Source: Alphaproteobacteria bacterium UBA830
GTDB taxonomy: Bacteria; Pseudomonadota; Alphaproteobacteria; MPNO01; UBA830
Length of the DNA: 61,267 bases
Direction: 5' to 3'
Assembly (NCBI GenBank): GCA_905181725.1
Contig: CAJIYX010000058.1
Coordinates: forward strand, 1 to 61,267
The notes under the pieces were generated by a model. It saw nothing but the letters and a program-made list of their open reading frames with translations. It had not been told where the DNA came from and searched no databases. The translations under genes and the position numbers were made by a program. Positions 50,909 to 60,047 of the stretch are shown piece after piece. The first letter of the stretch is position 1. Each line of letters begins with the position of its first letter.

Positions 50909-52222
50909 ATGGTAAAATCATTTTCTAGAGTCGCTATTGCGGCGCTTTTTATATCGGTTCTGTGTTTCATCGCACCGCAGGAGGCCTTTGCGCAGGATGG
51001 AAAACTCAACAGTGGCGACACTGCCTGGATCCTGACATCGACGGCCCTGGTACTGTTTATGACACTGCCCGGCCTTGCGTTGTTCTATGGCGGGCTGGTA
51101 AACGCAAAGAACCTGCTTTCAGTCCTGATGCAATGTTTTGCCGTCGCGTGCCTGATGTCGATCCTCTGGTTTGTGCTGGTCTATAGCCTGGCATTTGGAG
51201 ATGGGGGTACCGCGAACGCCTGGATCGGCGGTCTCGGCAAGGTCTTCCTGTCCGGTATCGGCGTCGGCACGTTATCCGGCACCATTCCCGAATCGGTGTT
51301 CTTTATGTTTCAGATGACTTTCGCCGTCATCACACCGGTGCTTATCGTCGGTGCCTATGTGGAGCGTATAAAATTCAGCGCCGTCCTGTTATTCAGCGGC
51401 GTCTGGATCATCCTGGTCTATGGCCCGGTCTGCCACTGGATCTGGGGCGGCGGGTGGCTCGCCGAACTGGGCGTCAAAGACTTCGCCGGCGGCCTCGTGG
51501 TTCATGTCACCGCAGGTATCTCCGCCCTGATGATTGCGAAGATGCTCGGCGGACGTCGTGGATACCCACGGGACATAACACCGCCGCATCACCCCGGTCT
51601 GACCATGATCGGTGCCGCCATGCTTTGGGTCGGCTGGTTCGGCTTTAATGCCGGCTCCGCTCTCGCCGCCGATGGGTCGGCAGGCATGGCCATGGTGGTC
51701 ACGCATATCTCGGCCGCGACCGCGTCGCTGGTCTGGATGGGAATTGAGTGGGTTAAGTACGGAAAGCCCAGCCTTATCGGCATCGTGACCGGCATGGTCG
51801 CCGGGCTCGCAACCATCACCCCCGGTGCCGGCTTCGTCGGACCTGCCGGTGCATTGGTATTCGGTATCGTCGCGGGATTTGTGTGTTTCTGGTGTGTCAG
51901 TTTCATAAAGCAGAAGATTCACATCGATGATTCCCTTGACGTGTTTGCCGTCCATGGGGTCGGCGGCGCACTGGGCATCTTGTTGACATCGTTCTTTGGC
52001 GCAGAAGCGCTTGGCGGTCTGGGGCTCGGCGAGGGTATGACAATGACCAAGCAGCTTGGCGTGCAGGTCCTCGGTATTGTTGTCGTCGCGCTCTGGTCGC
52101 TGATCCTAAGCTGGATCATTGTGAAGGTTATCCAGAAAACCATTGGATTGCGCGTCAATGAAGAGGACGAGATCGAAGGGCTCGATATCAGCTCCCATGG
52201 CGAGCGTATCCACCCTAACTGA
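50909..52222 (+). CDS. amt: Ammonium transporter (Amt/MEP/Rh family)
   Basis: The 437-residue protein starts with a signal peptide (MVKSFSRVAIAALFISVLCF, ending AFAQDG). About eleven membrane segments follow, with Amt motifs PGLALFYGGLVNAKN, GPVCHWIWGGGWLAELGVKDFAGG (pore His region, about residues 173-196), GWFGFNAGSALA and DVFAVHGVGGALGILLTS with the second pore His. The start is the ATG at 50909 (AAGGA 7 bases upstream); a longer open frame upstream is not coding. A glnK gene, often adjacent, is absent here. It diverges from the kinase pseudogene; the 252-base gap holds no gene. Confidence 0.95.
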   Translation: MVKSFSRVAIAALFISVLCFIAPQEAFAQDGKLNSGDTAWILTSTALVLFMTLPGLALFYGGLVNAKNLLSVLMQCFAVACLMSILWFVLVYSLAFGDGGTANAWIGGLGKVFLSGIGVGTLSGTIPESVFFMFQMTFAVITPVLIVGAYVERIKFSAVLLFSGVWIILVYGPVCHWIWGGGWLAELGVKDFAGGLVVHVTAGISALMIAKMLGGRRGYPRDITPPHHPGLTMIGAAMLWVGWFGFNAGSALAADGSAGMAMVVTHISAATASLVWMGIEWVKYGKPSLIGIVTGMVAGLATITPGAGFVGPAGALVFGIVAGFVCFWCVSFIKQKIHIDDSLDVFAVHGVGGALGILLTSFFGAEALGGLGLGEGMTMTKQLGVQVLGIVVVALWSLILSWIIVKVIQKTIGLRVNEEDEIEGLDISSHGERIHPN

Positions 52223-52250
52223 GGTTAGTCTGCTCGCGTAGCGGGACCGG

Positions 52251-52284
52251 TAAGGGGTGGCGAAGACATATTCGCCACCCCTTA
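52251..52284. terminator. Long perfect hairpin after amt
   Basis: TAAGGGGTGGCGAA pairs perfectly with TTCGCCACCCCTTA (14 bp) around a GACATA loop, about 28 bases after the amt stop. There is no T-run on either side, so it is either a factor-assisted terminator or an mRNA-stabilising 3' structure. The 89 bases between it and the rppH stop hold nothing recognisable. Confidence 0.6.
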
Positions 52285-52373
52285 GATTGGCAGAAACTCA
52301 TCGGCCAAGACGTCTCTCCCGTGCGAATTCTGACATCATGCCGAACGGTAAAAGCGACAAGCGCTGCCAGTTT

Positions 52374-52877
52374 CTATGTCGTCGGAGGTGTCCGGGACGT
52401 CTGAGTGATATGTGTCTGAAACTCCGCAAGCACCTCGGCGTAAAGGTCTCGCTTGAAGTCGACGATCTCCGACAATAGCGTCGTCGGATCTGTCCACTTC
52501 CACTGACTGAATTCAGCGTGTTCGGTCTGAATATCGATATCATTCCGCGTCCCCGTAAACCGGAGCGCCGACCAGAGCTGTGCCTGGCCGCGAAACCGGC
52601 CGCCCCATGCCTTTGCCGCCAGCGCCGGGGGAAGGTCGTAGCTGCGCCAGATACCGCTGATGCCCAGAAGCTCGGCGGCCTCAATTCCGGTTTCCTCTTT
52701 GAGTTCACGAAACACGGCCTCGGTTGCGGTTTCGCCTTTATCGATCCCGCCCTGCGGCATCTGCCAGGCGTCTGGCCTGTCGATCCGTTCGCCCACAAAG
52801 ATTGCACCCGCGCTGTCCAGCAACAGGATACCGACACAGGGACGGTAGCCTGAAGGCGGCGGCGTGTTGAGTATCAT
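52374..52877 (-). CDS. rppH: RNA pyrophosphohydrolase RppH (Nudix)
   Basis: RppH removes pyrophosphate from mRNA 5' ends and can start mRNA decay. The Nudix box GGIDKGETATEAVFRELKEETG matches GX5EX7REUXEEXGU exactly (about residues 46-67). The flanking MPQGGIDKG, YDLP and QLWSALRFTG segments are RppH-like. Length 167 fits. Its ATG overlaps the stop of the polysaccharide-deacetylase-like gene by 4 bases, so it is the last gene of the minus-strand unit. Confidence 0.92.
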   Translation of the reverse strand: MILNTPPPSGYRPCVGILLLDSAGAIFVGERIDRPDAWQMPQGGIDKGETATEAVFRELKEETGIEAAELLGISGIWRSYDLPPALAAKAWGGRFRGQAQLWSALRFTGTRNDIDIQTEHAEFSQWKWTDPTTLLSEIVDFKRDLYAEVLAEFQTHITQTSRTPPTT

Positions 52878-54178
52878 CGCGCCGCTCCCGCAGGCGCAGG
52901 GGTCTGCATCAGCGCCGACACCGGAGCGATGGCGATTCCACGGGCTTCAAGCTGACGCACCCAGGTTGCGATCCGTTCCAGCGAGACCGGATACGGCGAT
53001 GCGATGCCGATTGCCTGCCTTTTCCGTTTGGCACGCTGCTCCAGTTCCGCGAAACGCCGGTCTATCTCCGTCCGTGAGGCACGTTCGTCCAGTGTCAGAG
53101 TTGCCTTGGCCGAGACCAGTTTGAGTTTTGCCGCGACCGCTCCCGATACGCTGCGTGGGGAACTATTGCTGTCGAGGTAAAGCAGCCCGCGCTGCTTAAT
53201 CGCATTGAGAATCGGCGTCATATGAACCCGCGACGTCGTGAACTGCGATCCAAGAAAATCGACGACGCCGACGTAACCCGTCCCGCGGCTGAGGCTCCAC
53301 AACAGACGGTCGAGATTTCCCTCCGCATTGAGCCTCGTCAGCAGCGTCTGGGGACCGGGGTCGTAGGCGGGGTAATTGGTCGGTTCCATCGGTACATTGA
53401 TCAGGACTTCGTGGCCGGCTGCGCGCGCCAGCCGTATCCACTCGTTTAACCGGGGAGAATAGGGAGCAAATGCCAGTGTAACGCTGCCCGGTAATCCCTG
53501 GATCGCGGATTCGGTTGCTGCAGCGGACAGGCCGAGGCCGGTCACGACGATGGCTATCCGCGGACGTTTGTCGGCAGTGTTGAACGGCTTCGCATAGACT
53601 TGGCGGGGCAGGTGCCCGTCATCGCCGACACGCGGCAGGGGGCCAAGCGCCGTCATTTGTAGCAGTGCCGGGTCAGGCGATAGAGGCAGGGCCGCATCCG
53701 GCGCCACACGGGGTAATTTTTTCGGCATCACGGTATACACCGCCGCCGGGCCCGGTTGTTTCCGGGCGATGGATTTTTCGGGTGTTTTGGCCGGCGGTTT
53801 CGCCGGTGGTCCGTCTGTTACCTGAGGGGGCGCCGTCACAGTTTGGGCGGGTGGCTCGGTGGGTGTCGGGTCAGGTGCCGCGTTTTCCCGGGCGGTCGGC
53901 TGCTGATGGTCCGCGGGTGGCTTTGCGGCTTCAGCCGTGTCAGGCGCCGGTTTAGATGCGTTGTCCTTGGGGGCACTGCCGGGTTCATTCTCGGGTTTTG
54001 CGGCAGGTTTTTGCTCTGGCACCGCGCTCTTCTTATCGGCGGGCGTTTCTGCGGTGACAACAGGATCCGGAGACGAGAGGGTCAGCCAGACGACGACGCC
54101 GGCTGTGAGAACAGCAAAGCCTAGCAATAGCATCAGGGGCAGGCGGGCGCCACTTGTACCGCGTGTTGAAGCCTTCAC
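52874..54178 (-). CDS. Divergent polysaccharide deacetylase family protein
   Basis: The 434-residue protein has an N-terminal membrane anchor (about 12-32, LPLMLLLGFAVLTAGVVVWL). A Pro/Ala/Lys/Glu-rich periplasmic linker (about 40-190) follows, then a DUF610 domain with IAIVVTGLGLS, VTLAFAPYSPR, GHEVLINVPMEP and a C-terminal IGIASPYPVSLERI. The usual Asp-Asp pair after the first strand is replaced by Thr-Gly, so classical metal-dependent deacetylation is doubtful. Function unknown; the position between rppH and ctpA/envC suggests a cell-envelope role. Confidence 0.88.
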   Translation of the reverse strand: MKASTRGTSGARLPLMLLLGFAVLTAGVVVWLTLSSPDPVVTAETPADKKSAVPEQKPAAKPENEPGSAPKDNASKPAPDTAEAAKPPADHQQPTARENAAPDPTPTEPPAQTVTAPPQVTDGPPAKPPAKTPEKSIARKQPGPAAVYTVMPKKLPRVAPDAALPLSPDPALLQMTALGPLPRVGDDGHLPRQVYAKPFNTADKRPRIAIVVTGLGLSAAATESAIQGLPGSVTLAFAPYSPRLNEWIRLARAAGHEVLINVPMEPTNYPAYDPGPQTLLTRLNAEGNLDRLLWSLSRGTGYVGVVDFLGSQFTTSRVHMTPILNAIKQRGLLYLDSNSSPRSVSGAVAAKLKLVSAKATLTLDERASRTEIDRRFAELEQRAKRKRQAIGIASPYPVSLERIATWVRQLEARGIAIAPVSALMQTPAPAGAAR

Positions 54179-54257
54179 TTTCGTCCCCGTTCAGGCCCGT
54201 CCATGAAAATCACGGGCGGGGTTCCGGAATAGTCTTCCGGTCTCGGTTCGTGACGTC

Positions 54258-55547
54258 TCAGTTGGCAGCGCGGGCGCCATACAGAGCGATTCCCCGCAGC
54301 AGATCCAACGCCCGCGAAAGCTGATAATCCTGAGGCGTTTCAGGATTTTCTGCGCTCGGCTTCGTTGGAGCCCCGGGTGCCTTGGGTGCTGCATCGCCGT
54401 TCGGATTGTCGAGCCGGCCCCGCAGATCGTCTTCCCGCGTCCGGCGTGGCTGGGTCACTTTCTTGACTGTCGCCTGCTCGACAACAATGTCGGGATCGAT
54501 GCCCTTCGCCTGGATAGAACGTCCCGACGGGGTGTAGTAGCGCGCCGTCGTCAGACGTATCGCGCCATGGCCCGACAGGGGCACGATCGTCTGGACAGAG
54601 CCTTTGCCGAACGACCGCGTGCCCATGATGATACCGCGGCGATGATCCTGCAGCGCGCCCGCGACGATTTCCGACGCAGAGGCCGAGCCGCCATTCATCA
54701 GCACCACAATCGGTAGACCTTCGGCTGCATCGCCCGGTTTGGCGTTGAAGCGCTGGCCTTCATCTGCCCGGCGTGACCGGGTGGAGACGATTTCGCCCTG
54801 ATTGAGGAACGCATCCGACACCTTGACCGATTGATCCAGCAATCCGCCCGGATTATTGCGCAGATCGAGCACGATCCCTTTGAGCTTGTCCTTCGCGGTA
54901 TCGCGGAACCGCTTGATCGCGCGCTCAACGCCCGACGATGTCTGTTCGCTGAACGACGAGATCCGGACGTAGCCGATATCCTCGCCTTCCATCCGGGACC
55001 GGACAGAACGGATTTTGATCACGGCACGGGTAACGCTGACGTCAAACGCCTCGCTGCCCTCGCGTCGGACCGTGAGCTTGAGATCGCTGCCGACCTTACC
55101 GCGCATTCGCTCCACCGCTTGGGACAGGGTCAGCCCCCGCACCTGTTCGCCGTCGAGATGGGTGATGAGATCGTTCGGCTTCAGGCCGGCGCGAAACGCC
55201 GGGGTATCGTCGATTGGGGAGACGACCTTTACGTAGCCGTTTTCCATCGTGACTTCGATACCCAGCCCGCCGAATTCACCGCGGGTCTGAACCTGCATAT
55301 CCTTGAAATTCTTCGGGCTGAGATAGCTTGAATGCGGATCCAGAGATGTCAGCATGCCGTTAATGGCCGCCTCGATAAGCTCTTCGTCGGAGACGTCTTC
55401 GACGTAATCCGCCCGGACGCGCTCAAATACATCGCCGAACAGGTTAAGCTGCCTGTATGTCTCCGAGTTGTTGTTCTGGGCTGTGGCGGGAAGTACGAAG
55501 GCGATGCCTCCAACGATTACGCCAGCCGCCAATATTCGTTTCATCAT
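54258..55547 (-). CDS. ctpA: Carboxyl-terminal processing peptidase (S41 family)
   Basis: CtpA is a periplasmic serine protease with a signal peptide (MMKRILAAGVIVGGIAFVLPATA). The PDZ domain lies at about 85-165 (GGLGIEVTMENG, SQAVERMRG), and the S41 catalytic domain carries the Ser in MNGGSASASEIVAGALQ and the Lys in RSFGKGSVQT. Length 429 is typical. Its start overlaps the envC stop by 1 base (TAATG), so the two are coupled; CtpA homologues often process or are regulated with murein enzymes. Confidence 0.95.
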   Translation of the reverse strand: MMKRILAAGVIVGGIAFVLPATAQNNNSETYRQLNLFGDVFERVRADYVEDVSDEELIEAAINGMLTSLDPHSSYLSPKNFKDMQVQTRGEFGGLGIEVTMENGYVKVVSPIDDTPAFRAGLKPNDLITHLDGEQVRGLTLSQAVERMRGKVGSDLKLTVRREGSEAFDVSVTRAVIKIRSVRSRMEGEDIGYVRISSFSEQTSSGVERAIKRFRDTAKDKLKGIVLDLRNNPGGLLDQSVKVSDAFLNQGEIVSTRSRRADEGQRFNAKPGDAAEGLPIVVLMNGGSASASEIVAGALQDHRRGIIMGTRSFGKGSVQTIVPLSGHGAIRLTTARYYTPSGRSIQAKGIDPDIVVEQATVKKVTQPRRTREDDLRGRLDNPNGDAAPKAPGAPTKPSAENPETPQDYQLSRALDLLRGIALYGARAAN

Positions 55548-56761
55548 TATCCGCTTACCTTATTCCTGCGTGCCGCATCTGACGGCATAGGGTTAATCGG
55601 TTGACCCCTTCTTCTGCGTTCAAAATATAGTTTTGGCGTGGTGCTCGTCGAGGGGGTCATCTCGCCAAGCGGTTCTCCTACCAACACTTCGTCCCCGACC
55701 TGTGCATCGATCCTGGACATACCCGATATCAACGCGTGCCCCCTGTCGCGTAGTTCCAGTATGACAAGATTTCCGTATCCACGGAACTCTCCTGCGAAGA
55801 CGATTCGTCCCGGTACCGGGGCCACAACCGCCGCCGCAGGTCTGGTGACGACGAAGACGCCTTTGCTCAACGTGCCGTTCGGCATCTTTTGTCCAAAACC
55901 GGTTACGACGCGGCCTGGTGCCGGGAGCGCGCCTCGCGATATTGTGACCGGCGGACGGACGGGGTTTTTTTGCTGCGGGGCCACCGCCGCCGGTGACGGC
56001 TCGAAATCGGGACCCTTCAATGCCGGGCGTCGTTGCCGGACGGATAGTCTTTTCAGCAACTCGCGCAAACTGCCGGCACGGGCCGACAGGCGCGCTGCCT
56101 TCTGCGCTGCGGCGCGTTCGGCGGACCTCGTGGTTTTTAGAAGCCCCATTTTATCGGCTGTCAGTGCAGTCAGTGCTTTCCGTTTAGTCTTTAGGCGCGC
56201 AAGCGAGTAGGATAACGCCAATTTTTCGGTCCCGATTCTGTCCCGCAGCGATGTCAGGGTGCGTAGATCGTCGCCCAGGGTCATCGCATCGCGTTGGAGT
56301 TCCGGTACTGCCGCGCGCAGCAGGATCGCGGTACGGATTGTCTTGTCCGTCGATTGCGGTATGGCGACCAGCGTGGCCGTCGGCATCCGCGCGATGCGTT
56401 GCAGGGCTGCCAGCGTCGCCGCGAGTTGCGCTTTGCGCTGCTGCATTTTTTTGGATTTTGTGCGTTCCTGCTTTTCCAGTGCGATCAGCTGGGCCTTAAT
56501 CCGATTGGCATCGGCCGAATGACGATGCATCTTCCGCGCCAGATTGACGCCCCGGCGTTTGATCGACTGGAGTTCTGTGGCCGCTTTTTTGGCTGTCCGG
56601 TCCAGGCCGGCGCGTTTCTCCCGGCTTTTGTCGATATCCTGCTGGATTGCTTCGAGCTTGTTCTCAAGCTCGTTCGCAACGGCGGGCCCTAAAACCGCAG
56701 GTGTGGCGGCCAGGCAGATGCCGAGGACAAAGAGCGCGCCGATGCGATCAGGCTGAAACAC
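55547..56761 (-). CDS. envC: Murein hydrolase activator EnvC-like (LytM/M23, degenerate)
   Basis: The 404-residue protein has a signal peptide, a long coiled coil (about 30-240, rich in Lys/Arg/Ala/Leu) and a C-terminal LytM domain (about 285-395). In the LytM domain the metal ligands are altered: HxxxD is replaced (LSKGVFVV), and the usual PHLHFE is PKLYFERR. This matches EnvC-type proteins, which activate amidases at the division septum instead of cutting peptidoglycan themselves. It overlaps gpmI upstream by 14 bases. Confidence 0.9.
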   Translation of the reverse strand: MFQPDRIGALFVLGICLAATPAVLGPAVANELENKLEAIQQDIDKSREKRAGLDRTAKKAATELQSIKRRGVNLARKMHRHSADANRIKAQLIALEKQERTKSKKMQQRKAQLAATLAALQRIARMPTATLVAIPQSTDKTIRTAILLRAAVPELQRDAMTLGDDLRTLTSLRDRIGTEKLALSYSLARLKTKRKALTALTADKMGLLKTTRSAERAAAQKAARLSARAGSLRELLKRLSVRQRRPALKGPDFEPSPAAVAPQQKNPVRPPVTISRGALPAPGRVVTGFGQKMPNGTLSKGVFVVTRPAAAVVAPVPGRIVFAGEFRGYGNLVILELRDRGHALISGMSRIDAQVGDEVLVGEPLGEMTPSTSTTPKLYFERRRRGQPINPMPSDAARRNKVSG

Positions 56762-58352
56762 GTGCTTCCGATATCGTTGCGGCTGTGCGTGCGGTTTCGA
56801 TCAGCGATACGCCGGTCATGTCCGCGGGTTGATCTATCTGCATAAGTTGCAGCAGTGTCGGGGCGATATCGGCGAGACGCCCATTGCGCAGCGCGTGCAC
56901 GTTGGCGGGGGCGTTGACCAGTACAGCCGGGACCACATTAAGGGTGTGGGCGGTATGCGGCGCACCGGTTTCGGCATCCCGCATTGTTTCCGCATTGCCA
57001 TGATCGGCGGTGATCAGGAGGGACCCTCCAGCTGTTGCGACGGCCGTTGTAAGCTGCCCGATGCATTCATCTACGGTTCGGATCGCGATTTCCGCTGCTT
57101 TGAGGATGCCGGTATGGCCGACCATGTCCGGGTTGGCATAGTTCACCAGAATAAAATCGTACGTTCCCGTCCCGATGGCCTCGACCAGCCTGTCGGTGAC
57201 TTCATGGGCAGACATCTCGGGCTGAAGGTCGTAGGTCGTAACCTTGGGCGATGGGATAAGCACACGGTCTTCGCCCGGGAACGGCGTTTCTTCGCCGCCA
57301 TTGAAGAAGAACGTCACATGGGCATATTTCTCGGTTTCGGCGATCCGCAGCTGCTTTTTACCGGCATCCGCGACGAGCCCGGCGAGGATGTTGTCGAGCG
57401 ATGCCGGTGGGAACATGGTCCCCATATACGCGGTATGAGCGGTTGAATATTCGGTCACGCCCAGTGCAGCCTTGAAAGCCGCAACCCGGGCGCGTGCAAA
57501 CCCTTGAAAATCGGGGTCCAGCAGCGCCTGCAGAATTTCGCGCGCCCGATCGGATCTGAAATTGCCCATCAATACGCCGTCACCGTCCTGCACGCCCGCA
57601 TAGCCGTTCAGCGCGACCGGTTCGACGAATTCGTCGGTGATCCCCGCGGTATAGCTTGCCCGGATTGCGGCAACCGCATCGGCTGTCGCGGTGCCGTTTG
57701 CCGATATGATGAGGTTATAGGCCTTCTCCACCCGGTCCCAGCGCTGGTCCCGGTCCATTGCGAAAAAACGGCCGCACATGGTGGCAAGCGAGACACCGGT
57801 GATGGGTTCTATTTGCCGGGCGAATTCCGAGACAAACCCGGCGGCGCTTTCCGGCGGGGTATCCCGTCCATCGAGAAACATATGTATGGCGACCGGAATA
57901 CCCGCATTGGCCACAATTTCCGCCAGTTTCACCAGATGATTCTGGTGTGAATGAACGCCACCGGGGGAAAGCAGACCGAGAAGGTGGCAGGTGCCGTGCG
58001 ACGCTTTGAGGGTGTCGATATAGCCTGCGAGGGCGGTATTTGTTGCGAGCGAGTCGTCTTCGACGGCAGCGTCGATGCGCCGGATGTCCTGATTGACGAT
58101 CCGCCCGGCGCCGAGATTCATGTGTCCGACCTCGGAATTCCCCATCTGACCCTGTGGCAGGCCGACATCTACACCGCTGGTACCGATATAGGTATGCGGG
58201 TTTGCCGCCCAAAGGCGCTGGAAATTTGGCGTATTGGTAGGGGTAATCGCGTTTTCGGTTTCGTCGTCGCGATGGCCCCAGCCATCAAGTACGCACAGGA
58301 CGACCGGTTTTGGCATAGTTGGGCGCGGCACTGATGCTCGATCGCTACTCAT
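56748..58352 (-). CDS. gpmI: 2,3-bisphosphoglycerate-independent phosphoglycerate mutase
   Basis: GpmI interconverts 3- and 2-phosphoglycerate using two Mn ions. KPVVLCVLDGWGHR (metal Asp), the phosphoryl-acceptor Ser S73 in QMGNSEVGHMNLGAGR, GGVHSHQNHL, DGRDTPP and the C-terminal ITADHGNAETM and PHTAHTLNVVP metal motifs are present. Length 534. The start at 58352 has AGGGA 6 bases upstream; a later ATG exists at residue 13. It lies in the common order rlmH-gpmI-envC-ctpA. Confidence 0.97.
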   Translation of the reverse strand: MSSDRASVPRPTMPKPVVLCVLDGWGHRDDETENAITPTNTPNFQRLWAANPHTYIGTSGVDVGLPQGQMGNSEVGHMNLGAGRIVNQDIRRIDAAVEDDSLATNTALAGYIDTLKASHGTCHLLGLLSPGGVHSHQNHLVKLAEIVANAGIPVAIHMFLDGRDTPPESAAGFVSEFARQIEPITGVSLATMCGRFFAMDRDQRWDRVEKAYNLIISANGTATADAVAAIRASYTAGITDEFVEPVALNGYAGVQDGDGVLMGNFRSDRAREILQALLDPDFQGFARARVAAFKAALGVTEYSTAHTAYMGTMFPPASLDNILAGLVADAGKKQLRIAETEKYAHVTFFFNGGEETPFPGEDRVLIPSPKVTTYDLQPEMSAHEVTDRLVEAIGTGTYDFILVNYANPDMVGHTGILKAAEIAIRTVDECIGQLTTAVATAGGSLLITADHGNAETMRDAETGAPHTAHTLNVVPAVLVNAPANVHALRNGRLADIAPTLLQLMQIDQPADMTGVSLIETARTAATISEARVSA

Positions 58353-58459
58353 CTCGGGTCCCTGAATGATGTGTCCCCACTATATAGGGAAATAATTGAC
58401 AAATGGTACTTCGGCGTGGGTTCATCTCCAGATTATGAGTCGGCTTTTATTCCGGCACT

Positions 58460-58915
58460 TCATTCGCGGTGATAGGGATGTCCCGCGAGAATCTCCTGCG
58501 CCCGGTAGATTTGTTCGACTAGCATCACGCGGGCCATCATATGGGGCCAGGTTGCCGCGCCAAATGACATTACCAGATCGGCGTTTTTCCGGTGCTCCGG
58601 CGCCAGGCCGCCGGCGCCACCGATAATAAAGGCGATATCCCGGCCCTGATCACGCCATGCACCGAGTTTATCTGCAAAATCCCGGCTGCTGAGCGTTTTG
58701 CCGCGCTCGTCCATGGCTATACGGACGGTGCCGGTCGGCAATGCGCTGCTCAGCAGGTTGCTTTCGCGGGATTTGAGCTCCGCAGCAGAGAGTTTGCGCC
58801 GTTCTTCGACCTCCACGATCTCGAGCGGCCATTGCACACGTTTCTTGTATTTGTCGATCAGATCGCGCTCAGGGCCGCTTTTCAGCCGCCCCACGGTGCA
58901 AATTGTCAGCCGCAC
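58460..58915 (-). CDS. rlmH: 23S rRNA (pseudouridine1915-N3)-methyltransferase RlmH
   Basis: RlmH is a small SPOUT methyltransferase acting on assembled 70S ribosomes. The 151-residue product shows MRLTICTVGRLKSGPERDL at the start, LDERGK-type AMDERGKTLSS, the SAM-knot FIIGGAGGLAPE and the diagnostic C-terminal LVEQIYRAQEILAGHPYHRE. It lies 12 bases after rsfS, the classical rsfS-rlmH pair. Confidence 0.97.
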   Translation of the reverse strand: MRLTICTVGRLKSGPERDLIDKYKKRVQWPLEIVEVEERRKLSAAELKSRESNLLSSALPTGTVRIAMDERGKTLSSRDFADKLGAWRDQGRDIAFIIGGAGGLAPEHRKNADLVMSFGAATWPHMMARVMLVEQIYRAQEILAGHPYHRE

Positions 58916-58927
58916 GGGAAAATCGCG

Positions 58928-59389
58928 TCAGGTCGTTGCCGGTTCCGGCGCATCGGGCTCGGGGGTGTCGGGCTCCGTGGTATCGGGCCCCGTAGTGTCG
59001 GGCAGATCGGCATTCCACATTTTTTCCAGATTGTAGAAATCCCGCACTTCCGGGCGGAAGAGATGCACGATGACATCGATCGCATCGAGCAAGACCCAAT
59101 CAGCCTGTCCGCGGCCCTCTGGAACCGCGCCGACGACGCCATGGTCCTTGACGACCAGCGCCAGCCTGTCCGCCATGGTCGATACCTGGCGGCCGGACTG
59201 ACCGGTCGCGATGACCATATAGTCGGCAATGTCGGATTTGCCTTTAAGATCAATGACGACGACATCCATCGCCTTATGATCTTCCAGCGATTCCACGATG
59301 TCAGCGAGCATCCCGTCAGACTGTCTGGCGTCTTTGGTGCTGTCTTTTGATCGTTTTGTCAGTGTGTGTGCTTTCTGTTTTACACTCAC
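58928..59389 (-). CDS. rsfS: Ribosome silencing factor RsfS with acidic C-terminal tail
   Basis: RsfS binds L14 and blocks subunit joining in starvation. The core (about 28-130) has SLEDHKAMDVVVIDLKGK, DYMVIATGQSGRQVS, WVLLDAIDVIVHLF and FYNLEKMW. Beyond it, a tail of about 22 residues repeats Pro-Asp/Glu units (TEPDTPEPDAPEP), making 153 residues against a usual length near 105-125. GTG start overlapping the nadD stop by 3 bases. Confidence 0.95.
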   Translation of the reverse strand: MSVKQKAHTLTKRSKDSTKDARQSDGMLADIVESLEDHKAMDVVVIDLKGKSDIADYMVIATGQSGRQVSTMADRLALVVKDHGVVGAVPEGRGQADWVLLDAIDVIVHLFRPEVRDFYNLEKMWNADLPDTTGPDTTEPDTPEPDAPEPATT

Positions 59390-60000
59390 TTATTCACCTT
59401 CTGCCGTTTCGCGGCATCTTTCTGCCCACTAGGGCCAAGCGACGAGTCACGGCGCGCTCTTATGTTTGTTGCCGAGCCCGGATGGAGCCTTGTGTGGAAG
59501 AACATCCAGGCCGGCGCCGGCATATCGGCAAGGTTGCAGGCGTCTGTCGGTTTTCTCTTGAATCGAAAAAACGCTTTTGCCGCCTTGCCGGCAAGCGCCC
59601 CAAAAGAATAAGGAGCACGGTCAAAAACCGCAATGGGAACTTGATTAAAGATTCGGGTCCATTGATGCCAGCGCGAAATCTGTTTCAGATTATCCGCGCC
59701 CATCAGCCAGACGAAGCGGGTTTTCGGAAACCCGCGTTTCAGAACAGCGAGGGATTCCGCTGTGTTGCTGGTGCCGAGGCGTGATTCTATATCCGTAATA
59801 CGGATATTCGGATGGCGCACCAGGGCGCGCGCTTCGGCCAGGCGATCCTCGAACGGGGCCATGCCATCAGCTGATTTCAGGGGATTCTGGGGGGAGACCA
59901 TCCACCATACTTCGTCCAGCTTCAGCAGTTTCAGCGCGAGCAGGCTGATGTGAAGGTGGCCTTCATGTGCGGGATTGAACGAACCGCCCAAAATTCCCAC
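59386..60000 (-). CDS. nadD: Nicotinate-nucleotide adenylyltransferase
   Basis: NadD adenylates nicotinate mononucleotide in NAD synthesis. The nucleotidyltransferase motif GGSFNPAHEGHLHIS is at residues 5-19. DEVWWMVSPQNPLKS and the ISSTxxR-type segment PGSATNIRAR near the C-terminus are also present. The GTG at 60000 gives a product beginning MGILGGSF; the frame is open upstream, so a slightly earlier start is possible. It follows proA by 47 bases and overlaps rsfS. Confidence 0.93.
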   Translation of the reverse strand: MGILGGSFNPAHEGHLHISLLALKLLKLDEVWWMVSPQNPLKSADGMAPFEDRLAEARALVRHPNIRITDIESRLGTSNTAESLAVLKRGFPKTRFVWLMGADNLKQISRWHQWTRIFNQVPIAVFDRAPYSFGALAGKAAKAFFRFKRKPTDACNLADMPAPAWMFFHTRLHPGSATNIRARRDSSLGPSGQKDAAKRQKVNK

Positions 60001-60047
60001 CCGGAGCCCCGTTACGGAATGACCCCGGCGGATATTGGCGAGTATTT

